Positions 1-7,953 of a stretch of 36,995 nucleotides of DNA are shown here, piece by piece. The first letter of the stretch is position 1; each line of letters opens with the position of its first letter. Source of the stretch: Bacteroidia bacterium (GTDB lineage Bacteria > Bacteroidota > Bacteroidia > Bacteroidales > Dysgonomonadaceae); NCBI GenBank assembly GCA_030538215.1, contig JAUNUM010000021.1:1-36995 (forward strand). Direction: 5' to 3'. Under the pieces are notes generated by a model that ran no database searches, was not told the origin of the DNA, and saw only the letters and a list, made by a program, of their open reading frames with translations. A program made the translations under genes and the position numbers.

Positions 1-89
1 GAGTTGGAAATGAAATGATTGGGGCATTTATAGAGGGTGGTTACGGTCATAAAGGGATATTAACGACAGGTTTAAGTTTTAGATTTTAG
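1..89 (+). CDS. C-terminal end of an outer-membrane beta-barrel protein (5' truncated by window edge)
   Basis: The frame beginning at base 3 is open to a TAG at 87-89 and gives 28 residues ending in GLSFRF. Alternating hydrophobic and polar residues and a terminal phenylalanine are the usual signature of the last strand of a Bacteroidota outer-membrane barrel, recognised by the BAM machinery. Only the tail is present, so the family cannot be named. It points the same way as the sigma-factor operon but is separated from it by a palindrome and a promoter-like box, so it is probably a different transcription unit. Confidence 0.55.
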   Translation, partial: VGNEMIGAFIEGGYGHKGILTTGLSFRF

Positions 90-131
90 GTAGCCACTAA
101 ATTATCTCAATAATAACTCTTTGGTAAATTG

Positions 132-164
132 AGAAACTGTTTTGAATCCGTTAAAACAGTTTCT
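132..164. repeat. Dispersed palindrome, copy 1
   Basis: Perfect 12-bp inverted repeat: AGAAACTGTTTT at 132-143 and its complement at 153-164, with the loop GAATCCGTT. The same arms and an AATCCG loop recur at 6452-6484, and one arm occurs at 12849-12863. No T-run follows, so it is not an obvious intrinsic terminator. It lies between the upstream barrel gene and the sigma-factor promoter. Confidence 0.75.
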
Positions 165-214
165 GAAAGAAAATTATTATTGTTGAATAACATACATCCG
201 AGAACAGAAAAACG

Positions 215-222
215 TATCTTTG
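215..222 (+). promoter_or_regulatory. Bacteroidota -7 box for the sigma/FecR/receptor operon
   Basis: TATCTTTG matches the TAnnTTTG -7 consensus of the Bacteroidota primary sigma factor. No convincing -33 TTG is seen at normal spacing. A transcript would start near 229, which is downstream of the in-frame TTG at 220 and therefore decides the start of the sigma-factor gene in favour of the ATG at 247. Confidence 0.5.
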
Positions 223-246
223 TTTCTGAAAATAAAAGATGTTGTT

Positions 247-786
247 ATGAAGGATCAAAAATGGTTTCGGGAGTTATTTCATGCCGAGTATGAAAAACTT
301 TGTCGTATGGCATATAAATATATTCCCGATAAATCATCTTGTGAAGATATTGTTCAAGAATGTTTTATTAATTTATGGGAACAGTATGATAAACAAAAAA
401 TTATTAATGTATCGGCATATTTGTCCACGGCGGTTAAAAATAAATGTATCTCTTTTTTGAGAAAGCAAAACTTTGAAGTATCTATTGAAGATGACCGATT
501 ACAAAACTCAATTCTTCAATTACAGGTGCCCGATGAGGAGAAAAAACCTGATCCGAACACGTTAATAACAGATGCTATAAGCTTGTTGCCGACAAGATGT
601 AAAATAATATTTAAGATGAGTCGTTTTGAGAAAAAAACGTATCAACAAATAGCGGACGACTTAAATTTATCGATAAAAACAGTAGAAAGTCAAATGGGTA
701 AATCCATTAAAATAATGAGACAATATGTGCAGGACCACCCTGAGTTCTTTTTATGGAGTATTATTTTCTTAACAACCTATTTTTAG
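247..786 (+). CDS. ECF-type RNA polymerase sigma factor (sigma-70 family)
   Basis: A 179-residue extracytoplasmic-function sigma factor that would direct RNA polymerase to a small regulon, most likely including the receptor operon behind it. Region 2 spans about residues 9-75 (AYKYIPDKSSCEDIVQECF, then the NLWEQ and SAYLSTAVKNKC segments). Region 4 spans about 105-155 and ends in the helix-turn-helix TYQQIADDLNLSIKTVESQM. The frame continues upstream to a TTG at 220, but that codon overlaps the -7 box, so the ATG at 247 is used. The last ~13 residues are hydrophobic. The FecR-type anti-sigma gene starts 13 bp downstream, the classical FecI-FecR arrangement. The inducing ligand cannot be read from the sequence. 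Confidence 0.9.
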   Translation: MKDQKWFRELFHAEYEKLCRMAYKYIPDKSSCEDIVQECFINLWEQYDKQKIINVSAYLSTAVKNKCISFLRKQNFEVSIEDDRLQNSILQLQVPDEEKKPDPNTLITDAISLLPTRCKIIFKMSRFEKKTYQQIADDLNLSIKTVESQMGKSIKIMRQYVQDHPEFFLWSIIFLTTYF

Positions 787-799
787 ATAAGCATAGATT

Positions 800-1762
800 A
801 TGGATGACCAATTAATAAATAATGTAATAGCAAAATCCTTTTCGGGAGAAGATTTGACGGTTGACGAAAATAATTTTCTCCGTCAATGGAAAATAAATAA
901 CGAAGAAGAATACCATCGCTTACAAAGTTTCTGGAATTCCAACAATGCTGTTTTAGATTCGTCTAAGACAGATTTTAGCGTGGATGTGGAAGAGGCCTGG
1001 AAAAGTGTAAGCTCAAAACTTGTACAAAATAAAACGGTTCCTCTACAAAGAAATAGATTTAAATGGATAGCGGTTGCAGCCTCTATTTGTTTGCTGATAG
1101 GAACATCTGTGTGGTTTTCATTGTCTTACGACCCTTCCGTTATGATAAACTCCGGAGACGAAGTTTCAAAAAAAGTCACACTTGCCGATGGTTCAGTTGT
1201 AACGTTAAATAAAAATTCTTCTATAGAATATAGGAGAAAAATGAAAGCCGGACGTAACGTAAAACTTACCGGCGAAGCCTTTTTTGAAGTAACGCATGAT
1301 GAAAAACATCCTTTTGTTGTAAAAACCGATAATGCACAGGTTAAAGTATTGGGAACTTCTTTTAACGTGAAGACTAACTCTTTGAGCACGACAGTGAATG
1401 TGAAAACCGGAAAGGTAGAATTAAACAGAGAGGAAAAATCAATAATTCTTTTGGCCGGAGAAATGGGATATACATCGAAAGAAGAAGCGCTTAAGAAGCA
1501 CGTAAATAATGAAAACTACTTAGCTTGGAAAAATAAGAAAATGGTTTTTAATGAGGCTACACTTGCCGAAGTTGTTAGGGATCTTGCAAACTATTACAAC
1601 ACGTTTATTACCATAAAAGGCAATGCCGATAACTGTAGGGTGACAACTGTATTTACGTCTGAAACGCTGATTGAAGCTCTTGATGAACTAAAAGTTTTAC
1701 TACATTTCGATTATAAAAAAACAGAAAATGAAGTAACAATATACAACATAGAGTGCAGTTAA
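800..1762 (+). CDS. FecR-type anti-sigma factor (DUF4974 family)
   Basis: A 320-residue inner-membrane signal transducer that would bind the ECF sigma factor in the cytoplasm and receive a signal from the STN domain of the receptor in the periplasm. The cytoplasmic part is about residues 1-87, a single membrane segment runs about 89-108 (WIAVAASICLLIGTSVWFSL), the periplasmic FecR domain about 115-210 (GDEVSKKVTLADGSVVTLN, GEAFFEV, FVVKT, VLGTSFNV) and the DUF4974 domain about 245-317. Its TAA overlaps the ATG of the receptor gene by one base (TAATG at 1760-1764), which suggests translational coupling. Confidence 0.92.
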   Translation: MDDQLINNVIAKSFSGEDLTVDENNFLRQWKINNEEEYHRLQSFWNSNNAVLDSSKTDFSVDVEEAWKSVSSKLVQNKTVPLQRNRFKWIAVAASICLLIGTSVWFSLSYDPSVMINSGDEVSKKVTLADGSVVTLNKNSSIEYRRKMKAGRNVKLTGEAFFEVTHDEKHPFVVKTDNAQVKVLGTSFNVKTNSLSTTVNVKTGKVELNREEKSIILLAGEMGYTSKEEALKKHVNNENYLAWKNKKMVFNEATLAEVVRDLANYYNTFITIKGNADNCRVTTVFTSETLIEALDELKVLLHFDYKKTENEVTIYNIECS

Positions 1763-4323
1763 TGAAGTACATTTTTTATTTGTATCTGTTGTGCTTTTCC
1801 ACTATTTTATGTGCTCAAAACAAAGACTCTATTTTACAACGTTCCATTGTTGTTCAACCACAAGAGAAAAGCATTAAAGAGTGGTTTAAAGAGATTGAAA
1901 AACAGCAGATTATTGTTGCATATAATCCACGCGAAATAGAGTTGGGAAAAAAGATAAAAGTATCCTCTTCTGTTTTGTCGCTCGAAAATCTATTGCATTT
2001 ACTGTTGGATCAAAACCAGTTTTATTTTAAAACTGCCGAAAATAAAATTATTATAATCAAAAAGCCGCTTAGTTTTACTGTTAGTGGCTTTATTCGTGAT
2101 ATAGAGAGTAAAGAAGGATTAATAGGAGCTACTCTATTTATTCAAAATACCGGAACCGGCACGGCATCCAACATGTATGGCTTTTTTAGTATTACGCTGC
2201 CCAAGGGAGAATATTTGGCAGAAGTGCGTTACATGGGATATGAAATGAAAACTTTTCCCCTCGTCTTAGTAGATCGAAATCTAAAGCTTGATATTGAACT
2301 ACATAATCAACAAACCATTTTAAAAGAAATTGAAGTGATTGCTCCTACGGAGTTGGGAGTCAAAAATGGAGATATGCAGCGAATCAATTTACAAGAAAAA
2401 GATAAATATCCCCAACTGTTTGGCGTTGACGATGTGTTGAAACGTATTCAGCAATTATCGGGTGTAGGACTTGGAGTTTCGGGAATAACTCAATTGAAAG
2501 TTAGAGGCGGAAATTCCGACAACAACTTAGTTTTACTCGATGGCGTGCCTATTTACAATTACAATCATTTTACCGGTTTGTTATCGGTTTTCAATAGCGA
2601 TGCTCTAAAACATGTCGATTTTTATAAAGGTACTTTTCCTGCTCGTTATAATGGCAGACTTTCTTCCGTAATGGATATTCGCATGCGGGAGGGAAATATG
2701 CACACTTATCATGGTGGCGGATCAATTGATATGGCCACTTTGGCAGGTTTTGCCGAAGGTCCGATTATAAAAGAAAAATCCTCTTTTCTTATCAGTGTAC
2801 GCCGAAGCTGGATAGATTTGTTTGCAAAGAAGTGGGAATCAGAAATATTTAATAATGATTTCGCGTTACACGATATAAACATAAAAGCTAATTACAGACC
2901 AAATAACAAAAACCACTTTTTCTTGAGCTTATATACCGGAGCCGATAAATTTTGGGAGTCATACACCACCGGGAGAAGTAAAGTAAGTTTATCGTGGGGA
3001 AATAATTTGGCGGCTTTGCGTTGGAATCACATACTTTCAGATAAAATATTCGTTAACAATACGCTGTATTACAGTCAATTTTCCAATAGTATGGCAAATG
3101 ATACAGTAATAATTGATATTCAATCTGAAAAAGAAAAATTAAATACACTTAATTATACATTATCAGAATTAGCCCTAAGTACTGATTTTGAATATTACGG
3201 AGAGTTCTTAAATTTACGGCTTGGAAATAAGCTTACTTTTAATCAGTTTCAACGTCCTCATCTTCGATCCATTTATAGTAGTTTATCGGCTGATGAGAAA
3301 AAAGGATTGAATACGAGCACTTTTCAGGAGATGGTTTATTTTGAGAACAAAATGTCTATTCTCAAAAACCTTAATATTAACGTGGGGCTCAATTATAACT
3401 TATTTTCTTTGGAAAAAGATGTTTTTCATCGCTTCCAATCGCGTGTTATGCTTAATTACGATCCTTGGGTGAATCAGTCTTTTTATATCGGTTTTTCTGA
3501 GATGAGCCAGTTTTTTCATCAGTTAAGCCTTAATACCATTAGTTATCCCTACGAATTCAGGCTGCCGTCATCCAGACGATTTCCTCCCAGTACTTCTCGT
3601 TTGTATGAAATTGGTTATCGCGGGAAATTTGATAATAATCGTCATGAAATTTCTGCTTCTCTCTATTTAAATAACCAATATGGAGTATTGCGATACAGGC
3701 CACAGCAAAAAGTATGGGATACTCTTTTAGCGCCCGAAATAGAAAATCAGGTATTGCAAGGGAAAAATAATGGACGAGGATTTGAACTTTTCCATCGTTT
3801 TAATTTTCAGCCGTTTGAGTTAAACTCTTCTTATACGCTTTCGGATATGAAAGAGCGGTTTAGCGGGATAGATAACGGAAAGCCTTATCCGGCAAGTAAT
3901 CACAGCCTCCATGTTATAAAATCGATGCTCAACTGGCGAATTTCTCAAGAGCATTCGCTCGCATTATCTTTTACTTACAATACCGGACAACATATAACCA
4001 TTCCTTTATATGAAATACCTAATATTGATGATGTTGCCGGTACTCAACGTCCTGATATAGATCCTACTGCAACAACTATTTCTTTAAAGCATAACAGTTA
4101 TCGTTTGCCACACAATTATCAGTTGGATATAGGATACACTTTTCACAAAGTTACATCCAATAAAAATCAGAATATACTTAGGTTGGGAGTATATAATGTT
4201 TTTGGAAAAGCGTTGCCTTTGTCGGTTTTATTAGAAAAAAATCTTGAGAGCAATAAATATGTAATTAAGCAAACCGTTATGCCCAATTTTATACCTTACT
4301 TAAGTTATAGCTTTAAATTTTAG
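1762..4323 (+). CDS. TonB-dependent outer-membrane receptor with STN signalling domain
   Basis: A ligand-gated outer-membrane channel energised by TonB-ExbBD, 853 residues from the ATG at 1762. A signal peptide ends near LCAQ (about residue 19). It is followed by a secretin/TonB N-terminal (STN) domain at about 25-100, a carboxypeptidase-regulatory-like domain at about 105-185 (VSGFIRDIESKEGLIGATL), a plug domain (VDDVLKRIQQLSGVG, LKVRGGNSDNNLVLLDGVP) and a long barrel ending in PYLSYSFKF. An in-frame GTG at 1753 gives three extra residues but lies inside fecR. The ATG overlapping the fecR stop is preferred because it places the signal peptide correctly. The STN domain together with FecR/FecI predicts cell-surface signalling. 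No SusD partner is present, so a glycan-uptake SusCD role is unlikely. The substrate is unknown. Confidence 0.92.
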   Translation: MKYIFYLYLLCFSTILCAQNKDSILQRSIVVQPQEKSIKEWFKEIEKQQIIVAYNPREIELGKKIKVSSSVLSLENLLHLLLDQNQFYFKTAENKIIIIKKPLSFTVSGFIRDIESKEGLIGATLFIQNTGTGTASNMYGFFSITLPKGEYLAEVRYMGYEMKTFPLVLVDRNLKLDIELHNQQTILKEIEVIAPTELGVKNGDMQRINLQEKDKYPQLFGVDDVLKRIQQLSGVGLGVSGITQLKVRGGNSDNNLVLLDGVPIYNYNHFTGLLSVFNSDALKHVDFYKGTFPARYNGRLSSVMDIRMREGNMHTYHGGGSIDMATLAGFAEGPIIKEKSSFLISVRRSWIDLFAKKWESEIFNNDFALHDINIKANYRPNNKNHFFLSLYTGADKFWESYTTGRSKVSLSWGNNLAALRWNHILSDKIFVNNTLYYSQFSNSMANDTVIIDIQSEKEKLNTLNYTLSELALSTDFEYYGEFLNLRLGNKLTFNQFQRPHLRSIYSSLSADEKKGLNTSTFQEMVYFENKMSILKNLNINVGLNYNLFSLEKDVFHRFQSRVMLNYDPWVNQSFYIGFSEMSQFFHQLSLNTISYPYEFRLPSSRRFPPSTSRLYEIGYRGKFDNNRHEISASLYLNNQYGVLRYRPQQKVWDTLLAPEIENQVLQGKNNGRGFELFHRFNFQPFELNSSYTLSDMKERFSGIDNGKPYPASNHSLHVIKSMLNWRISQEHSLALSFTYNTGQHITIPLYEIPNIDDVAGTQRPDIDPTATTISLKHNSYRLPHNYQLDIGYTFHKVTSNKNQNILRLGVYNVFGKALPLSVLLEKNLESNKYVIKQTVMPNFIPYLSYSFKF

Positions 4324-4327
4324 AGAA

Positions 4328-5149
4328 ATGGCAAAAAAGTTAGCATATATTGTTTTGTTGATAGCGTTGCTTTTTGTGAATTGTACACGCGAATTAGCGA
4401 TTAAGCCTGTAGGAGAGAAAAATATGTTGGTTGTTTTGGGAGAAGTTAGAACTTCTGATTCCATTGTTGTGCATCTTTCCACAGCAAAAAACGTATCTTT
4501 ACCCGGTTCTTCACAAGAGCCTGTAAATCATGCTAAAATTCAGATATTTGATGCACAACATAATCTCAAAGCCGAATTGAGGAAAAGTGGCATCAATAAA
4601 TGGTCGTCTCCTTTTATTCCCAGTGCAGGTGGGAAATATACTTTTAAGATTGAGACTGATGAAAGAAAAGCTCAGTTATCTGTTGTTTTACCCAAAGACT
4701 TTTCAGCACGAATAATAAAGCAAACCTCATACAACGATGTATTAATGGAAGTTACCTTGCAGATGGAAAATGTTGGCAGAATAAGATCCAACTACGTTGT
4801 TGAGTATTTGCAGGTGAAAAATAATGGTTTGCAATTGCAATATATTGAATGTCCCGATACAAAAACAGACAATAATATTTATAATGAACTCACTTCTCCT
4901 TTTAAACGTATATTTTTAAAAGCAGATAATTCCACAGCTACGTTGACCATGAGAGTGGCTAAGCCAAATTTATCTGAAAAATATATAATGAGAATTAAGT
5001 CGGTAGATAATGCATATTACCGTTATTTATATAGTTACGAAGTGCAAAAAGACAATGTTTATGCCTTTATGGATTTTATTTCAGATCCTAATTATGTTGG
5101 TATTTTAGGAGGAGTTAATAAGAAAGACATTGAGGCTGTTTATCCTTAA
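4328..5149 (+). CDS. DUF4249 family lipoprotein
   Basis: A 273-residue lipoprotein with a lipobox cysteine at residue 19 (LLFVNC), starting 4 bp after the receptor stop. The region after the cysteine (NMLVVLGEVRTSDSIVVHLS, then PVNHAKIQIFDAQHNLKAEL) resembles the DUF4249 family, whose members commonly sit directly downstream of STN-containing TonB receptors in Bacteroidota. It probably sits at the outer membrane and acts with the receptor, but no biochemical role is established. Family assignment is from recall of motif and context. The gene ends 14 bp before the convergent queC stop. Confidence 0.75.
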   Translation: MAKKLAYIVLLIALLFVNCTRELAIKPVGEKNMLVVLGEVRTSDSIVVHLSTAKNVSLPGSSQEPVNHAKIQIFDAQHNLKAELRKSGINKWSSPFIPSAGGKYTFKIETDERKAQLSVVLPKDFSARIIKQTSYNDVLMEVTLQMENVGRIRSNYVVEYLQVKNNGLQLQYIECPDTKTDNNIYNELTSPFKRIFLKADNSTATLTMRVAKPNLSEKYIMRIKSVDNAYYRYLYSYEVQKDNVYAFMDFISDPNYVGILGGVNKKDIEAVYP

Positions 5150-5163
5150 AAATAGTGCTATCT

Positions 5164-5844
5164 CTATCTGTTAAGGCTGTTATTGTTTTGTTTAACATAC
5201 TCTTCCAATCCTTTGCTTCGCAACTTACACGCCGGACAATGTCCGCATCCATCCGCTTTTATTCCGTTGTAGCAGGTGAGCGTTTCGTTTTTTACGATAT
5301 CAAAAACTCCCAATTCATCGGCAAATTGCCAGACTTTAGCTTTGTCACGATGCATCAACGGCGTGTGAATAACAAAATGTTTATCCATAGCCAGATTTAT
5401 GGTCGCGTTAAGCGAATGTACAAACGTATCTCTGCAATCGGGATATCCGCTGTAATCGGCTTCGGAAACGCCGGTAACTAAGTGGCGAATATTTTTTGCG
5501 TACGCAATTGCTGCCGCAAAAGTAATAAACAACATGTTGCGACCGGGAACAAAAGTGTTGGGGTACGAACCGGTAGGTTGTTCTTCGTCCATAACTATTG
5601 ACGAGTCTGTCAATGAATTAGGTGCAAGATTTGAAATTATGGAAGCATCGAGCAGTTGAAATGGGATATTAGCCATTTCGGCAATGTTTCGGGCAATTTC
5701 AATCTCTACAGAATGTCGCTGTCCGTATGAAAAGCACAAAGCCTCCACTTTTCTAAAAGTTTGTTTTGCCCAAAACAGGCAAGTTGTAGAATCTTGTCCT
5801 CCCGAAAAGAGAACAAGCGCATCTTCGTTTTTATAATCGATCAT
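5164..5844 (-). CDS. queC: 7-cyano-7-deazaguanine synthase QueC
   Basis: Converts 7-carboxy-7-deazaguanine to preQ0 with ATP and ammonia, a step of queuosine tRNA modification. The protein has 226 residues, normal for the family. It carries the PP-loop SGGQDS at residues 14-19 and a zinc site of four cysteines: C191, C200, C203 and C206 (CGHCPAC). The conserved PGRNMLF at 100-106 and [14 protein letters not shown] at 125-138 are present. queD, queE and queF are not in the window. It lies 26 bp downstream of a small secreted-protein gene on the same strand and may share its promoter. No preQ1 riboswitch was recognised upstream. Confidence 0.96.
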   Translation of the reverse strand: MIDYKNEDALVLFSGGQDSTTCLFWAKQTFRKVEALCFSYGQRHSVEIEIARNIAEMANIPFQLLDASIISNLAPNSLTDSSIVMDEEQPTGSYPNTFVPGRNMLFITFAAAIAYAKNIRHLVTGVSEADYSGYPDCRDTFVHSLNATINLAMDKHFVIHTPLMHRDKAKVWQFADELGVFDIVKNETLTCYNGIKADGCGHCPACKLRSKGLEEYVKQNNNSLNR

Positions 5845-5870
5845 TTTTCTGAATTAATTTACTAACCGTT

Positions 5871-6428
5871 TCACATTACCGGCATTTCTCCTTTTTCGAA
5901 CATCACTACCGGCGAATTGGAAATATCTCTTTTAAACGCCTGAATGGCAACATCGTTCATTTCTGTCAATCGTACAACAACCCGATTTTCAAAAACATCG
6001 GCAGCGGTACCGGCAAAATAGGTTAAAAACGGATGAGTAGCAGGAATGGACGAATTGCTCAAAAACGCATCAATTTTGTCCATTACCTGCATCATTTCGC
6101 GATAAGAATATGTGCAGGTTTCGGTTAGAAAATCATTAGTTCCAAGAATGGAGGAAATTGTTGGACGATGTTGTGCCGGATTTCCAACCACACAAACTAC
6201 GAATTTACCATTGTTATCGATAAATGAACCGCCATAATAAGTGGGATAATCAGTAGGAGCGGGCTCTTCGACTTTCCAGTTGGGATTGAACGATGACATT
6301 AATTTTTCGAACAATTCTTCGGAATTGATATTTACCGAAGTAGTCTTTTTTTGCTCTTGTGCTGTAATATTGACATTTGTCAGTAGGAAAATAGCAAGTA
6401 AAATTGTTGAAAGATAAATCTGTTTCAT
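5871..6428 (-). CDS. Secreted protein of unknown function (185 aa)
   Basis: Begins with a clear signal peptide (MKQIYLSTILLAIFLL, cleavage near ITAQ). The mature part has a YYGGSFIDNNGKFVVCVVG segment and later ENRVVVRLTEMNDVAIQAF, followed by SPVVMFE. Those two blocks are reminiscent of the small alpha/beta fold of secreted-protease prodomains, but I do not recognise a named family and would not assign a function. It has no catalytic triad and is too short to be a protease. It is the upstream partner of queC with 26 bp between them, which is probably positional rather than functional. Confidence 0.7.
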   Translation of the reverse strand: MKQIYLSTILLAIFLLTNVNITAQEQKKTTSVNINSEELFEKLMSSFNPNWKVEEPAPTDYPTYYGGSFIDNNGKFVVCVVGNPAQHRPTISSILGTNDFLTETCTYSYREMMQVMDKIDAFLSNSSIPATHPFLTYFAGTAADVFENRVVVRLTEMNDVAIQAFKRDISNSPVVMFEKGEMPVM

Positions 6429-6451
6429 ATGTTATAAATTTAATGTTGCCA

Positions 6452-6484
6452 AGAAACTGTTTTGAATCCGCCAAAACAGTTTCT
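6452..6484. repeat. Dispersed palindrome, copy 2
   Basis: Perfect 13-bp inverted repeat: AGAAACTGTTTTG at 6452-6464 and its complement at 6472-6484, with loop AATCCGC. It shares arms and the AATCCG loop core with the copy at 132-164. It lies between the minus-strand -7 box (6499-6506) and the start codon at 6428, so it would fold in the 5' leader of the secreted-protein/queC transcript. Confidence 0.8.
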
Positions 6485-6498
6485 TAGTTCATTCAATA

Positions 6499-6506
6499 CA
6501 AAAGTA
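6499..6506 (-). promoter_or_regulatory. -7 box for the secreted protein/queC unit
   Basis: Read on the minus strand this is TACTTTTG, a match to TAnnTTTG, 71 bp upstream of the start codon at 6428. The 299 bp between 6428 and 6728 otherwise hold the palindrome at 6452-6484 and the AraC-gene promoter, and no small ORF I can support. Confidence 0.45.
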
Positions 6507-6682
6507 GGTAAATCTTTGTTCTCGACCAGCAATTTAGTATAATAATCTCAACTAACGTTGTTACTTTCTCTTCCAATAAATATGCTTTCGATGGATTAAA
6601 AAAGTGTTTAAAGCAAACGATTAAATTTTACTGAAATCAATTTATACAAGCCCATCAAATAGGAATTTTCATAAAAACGAAT

Positions 6683-6690
6683 TAAATTTG
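6683..6690 (+). promoter_or_regulatory. -7 box for the AraC-type regulator gene
   Basis: TAAATTTG matches TAnnTTTG. Transcription would start near 6697, leaving a leader of about 30 bases before the ATG at 6728. Confidence 0.4.
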
Positions 6691-6727
6691 TATATTAATG
6701 ATGTATCGACAATAATTGAAAATATAT

Positions 6728-7807
6728 ATGGAGGCTCTTATTTGGGTAGGATTTTCGCAAAGCTTGTTTGCAGCAATGATTATGTTTACTAAAAAAGACA
6801 GGTCACTTCCGGATAAAATCTTATCGGGATGGTTGGTTCTATTGGCTATCGAATTCATAATTTGCGCTTTGAACTACAGAATATTTGGTAATCCCGTATA
6901 TTCAAGTTCATTTTTTATTTTTAATCCGGCTCTTTACATATATGTTAGTTCGCTTACTCGCCCTAATTATAAACTGCGGTGGATACAACTGCTTCATTTT
7001 CTGCCATTTTTACTCTCAGAATATTATATCTATTTTATTGGGCAAGGTTTCCCGATGAGTAGTTTTTTCTTAAAAGATGAGCATTTTACGTTTAGAATCC
7101 TATTCGCTATAACCAGTATTTTATCGTGGTCTATCTATAATCCTTTCTCAGTTTATTATATTATTAAATATCGGCGCCGATTACAAAAAGAAGTTTCCAA
7201 TATAGAAAAAACCGAAAGTTTGGGTTGGATTTTGGTGTTATCCATTTTCTACATTAGTTATTGCAGCATTGTATTTGTACTGTATATTTTCTTTGCTTTT
7301 CTTAGAATAGAACCTATGGTTTTGCATGTTTTTATATATGCTACTCTGTTGGTGTTGATTTATATGTTGAGTTTTTATGGATTGCGTCAGTCAGGTCTTT
7401 CTAAACAAGCCGAAGAATCGGGTAATGATTCTGAACCGTACAAATATTCTACACTTTCAACCGAAATGAAACAAGATATCAAAGAGCAGTTGATAGAGTA
7501 CTTTGAAAAGGAAAAAGCTTATCTGCTCCCTGAATTAAATATGGATTATTTGGCCAAACAGTTGAAGATTCCCAAGTATCAGATTACTGAAGTATTAAAC
7601 ACCGAGATAGGAAAGAATTTTTTTCAGTTTGTTAATTCTTACCGCGTTGATGCAGTAAAAAAAATGTTGGCCGTACCTCAGTTAAAATACTCTATTGAGG
7701 CCATTGGTTACGAATGTGGCTTTAGTAGTAAATCGTCTTTTTATACCGTATTCAAAAAAATAACCGGAGAAACCCCTATTTCTTACCGTAAACAACTATT
7801 TTCATAA
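6728..7807 (+). CDS. Membrane-anchored AraC-family transcriptional regulator
   Basis: A 359-residue protein with a polytopic N-terminal half (about residues 1-215, six or seven hydrophobic segments such as LIWVGFSQSLFAAMIMF and VFIYATLLVLIYMLSFYG) and a C-terminal AraC-type DNA-binding domain (about 245-359: LNMDYLAKQLKIPKYQITEV, then YSIEAIGYECGFSSKSSFYT and FKKITGETPISYRK). The second helix-turn-helix is textbook. Such regulators sense a signal at or in the membrane while binding DNA. An in-frame TTG at 6716 precedes the ATG, but the ATG is the more ordinary start. It lies upstream of the barrel/RND/LolA-like operon but is separated by a strong terminator, so a regulatory link is plausible and unproven. 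Confidence 0.88.
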   Translation: MEALIWVGFSQSLFAAMIMFTKKDRSLPDKILSGWLVLLAIEFIICALNYRIFGNPVYSSSFFIFNPALYIYVSSLTRPNYKLRWIQLLHFLPFLLSEYYIYFIGQGFPMSSFFLKDEHFTFRILFAITSILSWSIYNPFSVYYIIKYRRRLQKEVSNIEKTESLGWILVLSIFYISYCSIVFVLYIFFAFLRIEPMVLHVFIYATLLVLIYMLSFYGLRQSGLSKQAEESGNDSEPYKYSTLSTEMKQDIKEQLIEYFEKEKAYLLPELNMDYLAKQLKIPKYQITEVLNTEIGKNFFQFVNSYRVDAVKKMLAVPQLKYSIEAIGYECGFSSKSSFYTVFKKITGETPISYRKQLFS

Positions 7808-7827
7808 ATAGCAGATTATCAGAATTA

Positions 7828-7862
7828 AAAGAGTTCGACTTTATAAAGCTGAACTCTTTTAT
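7828..7862 (+). terminator. Intrinsic terminator after the AraC-type gene
   Basis: AAAGAGTTC at 7828-7836 pairs with GAACTCTTT at 7851-7859. The stem extends inward by a G-U pair, one mismatch and a further CTTT/AAAG helix, and T residues follow. It ends about 90 bp before the next start codon. Confidence 0.75.
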
Positions 7863-7953
7863 TATGTTCGAATATTAAAATCCGAACTCTATTTTAAAAG
7901 TTTGGTTGTACTCTTGTATCAACTTTTCGTCACTTTAAAAAAACGATATAAAA

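Noticed and set aside
5155..5481. 108-residue plus-strand ORF
   Set aside because: Antisense to queC, whose motifs are unambiguous.
5845..6428. preQ1 riboswitch controlling queC
   Set aside because: The 26-bp gap before queC is too short and the leader of the upstream gene shows only the dispersed palindrome, not a preQ1 aptamer core.
6716..6727. TTG start for the AraC-type regulator
   Set aside because: The ATG four codons later is more usual and nothing is lost from the first membrane segment.
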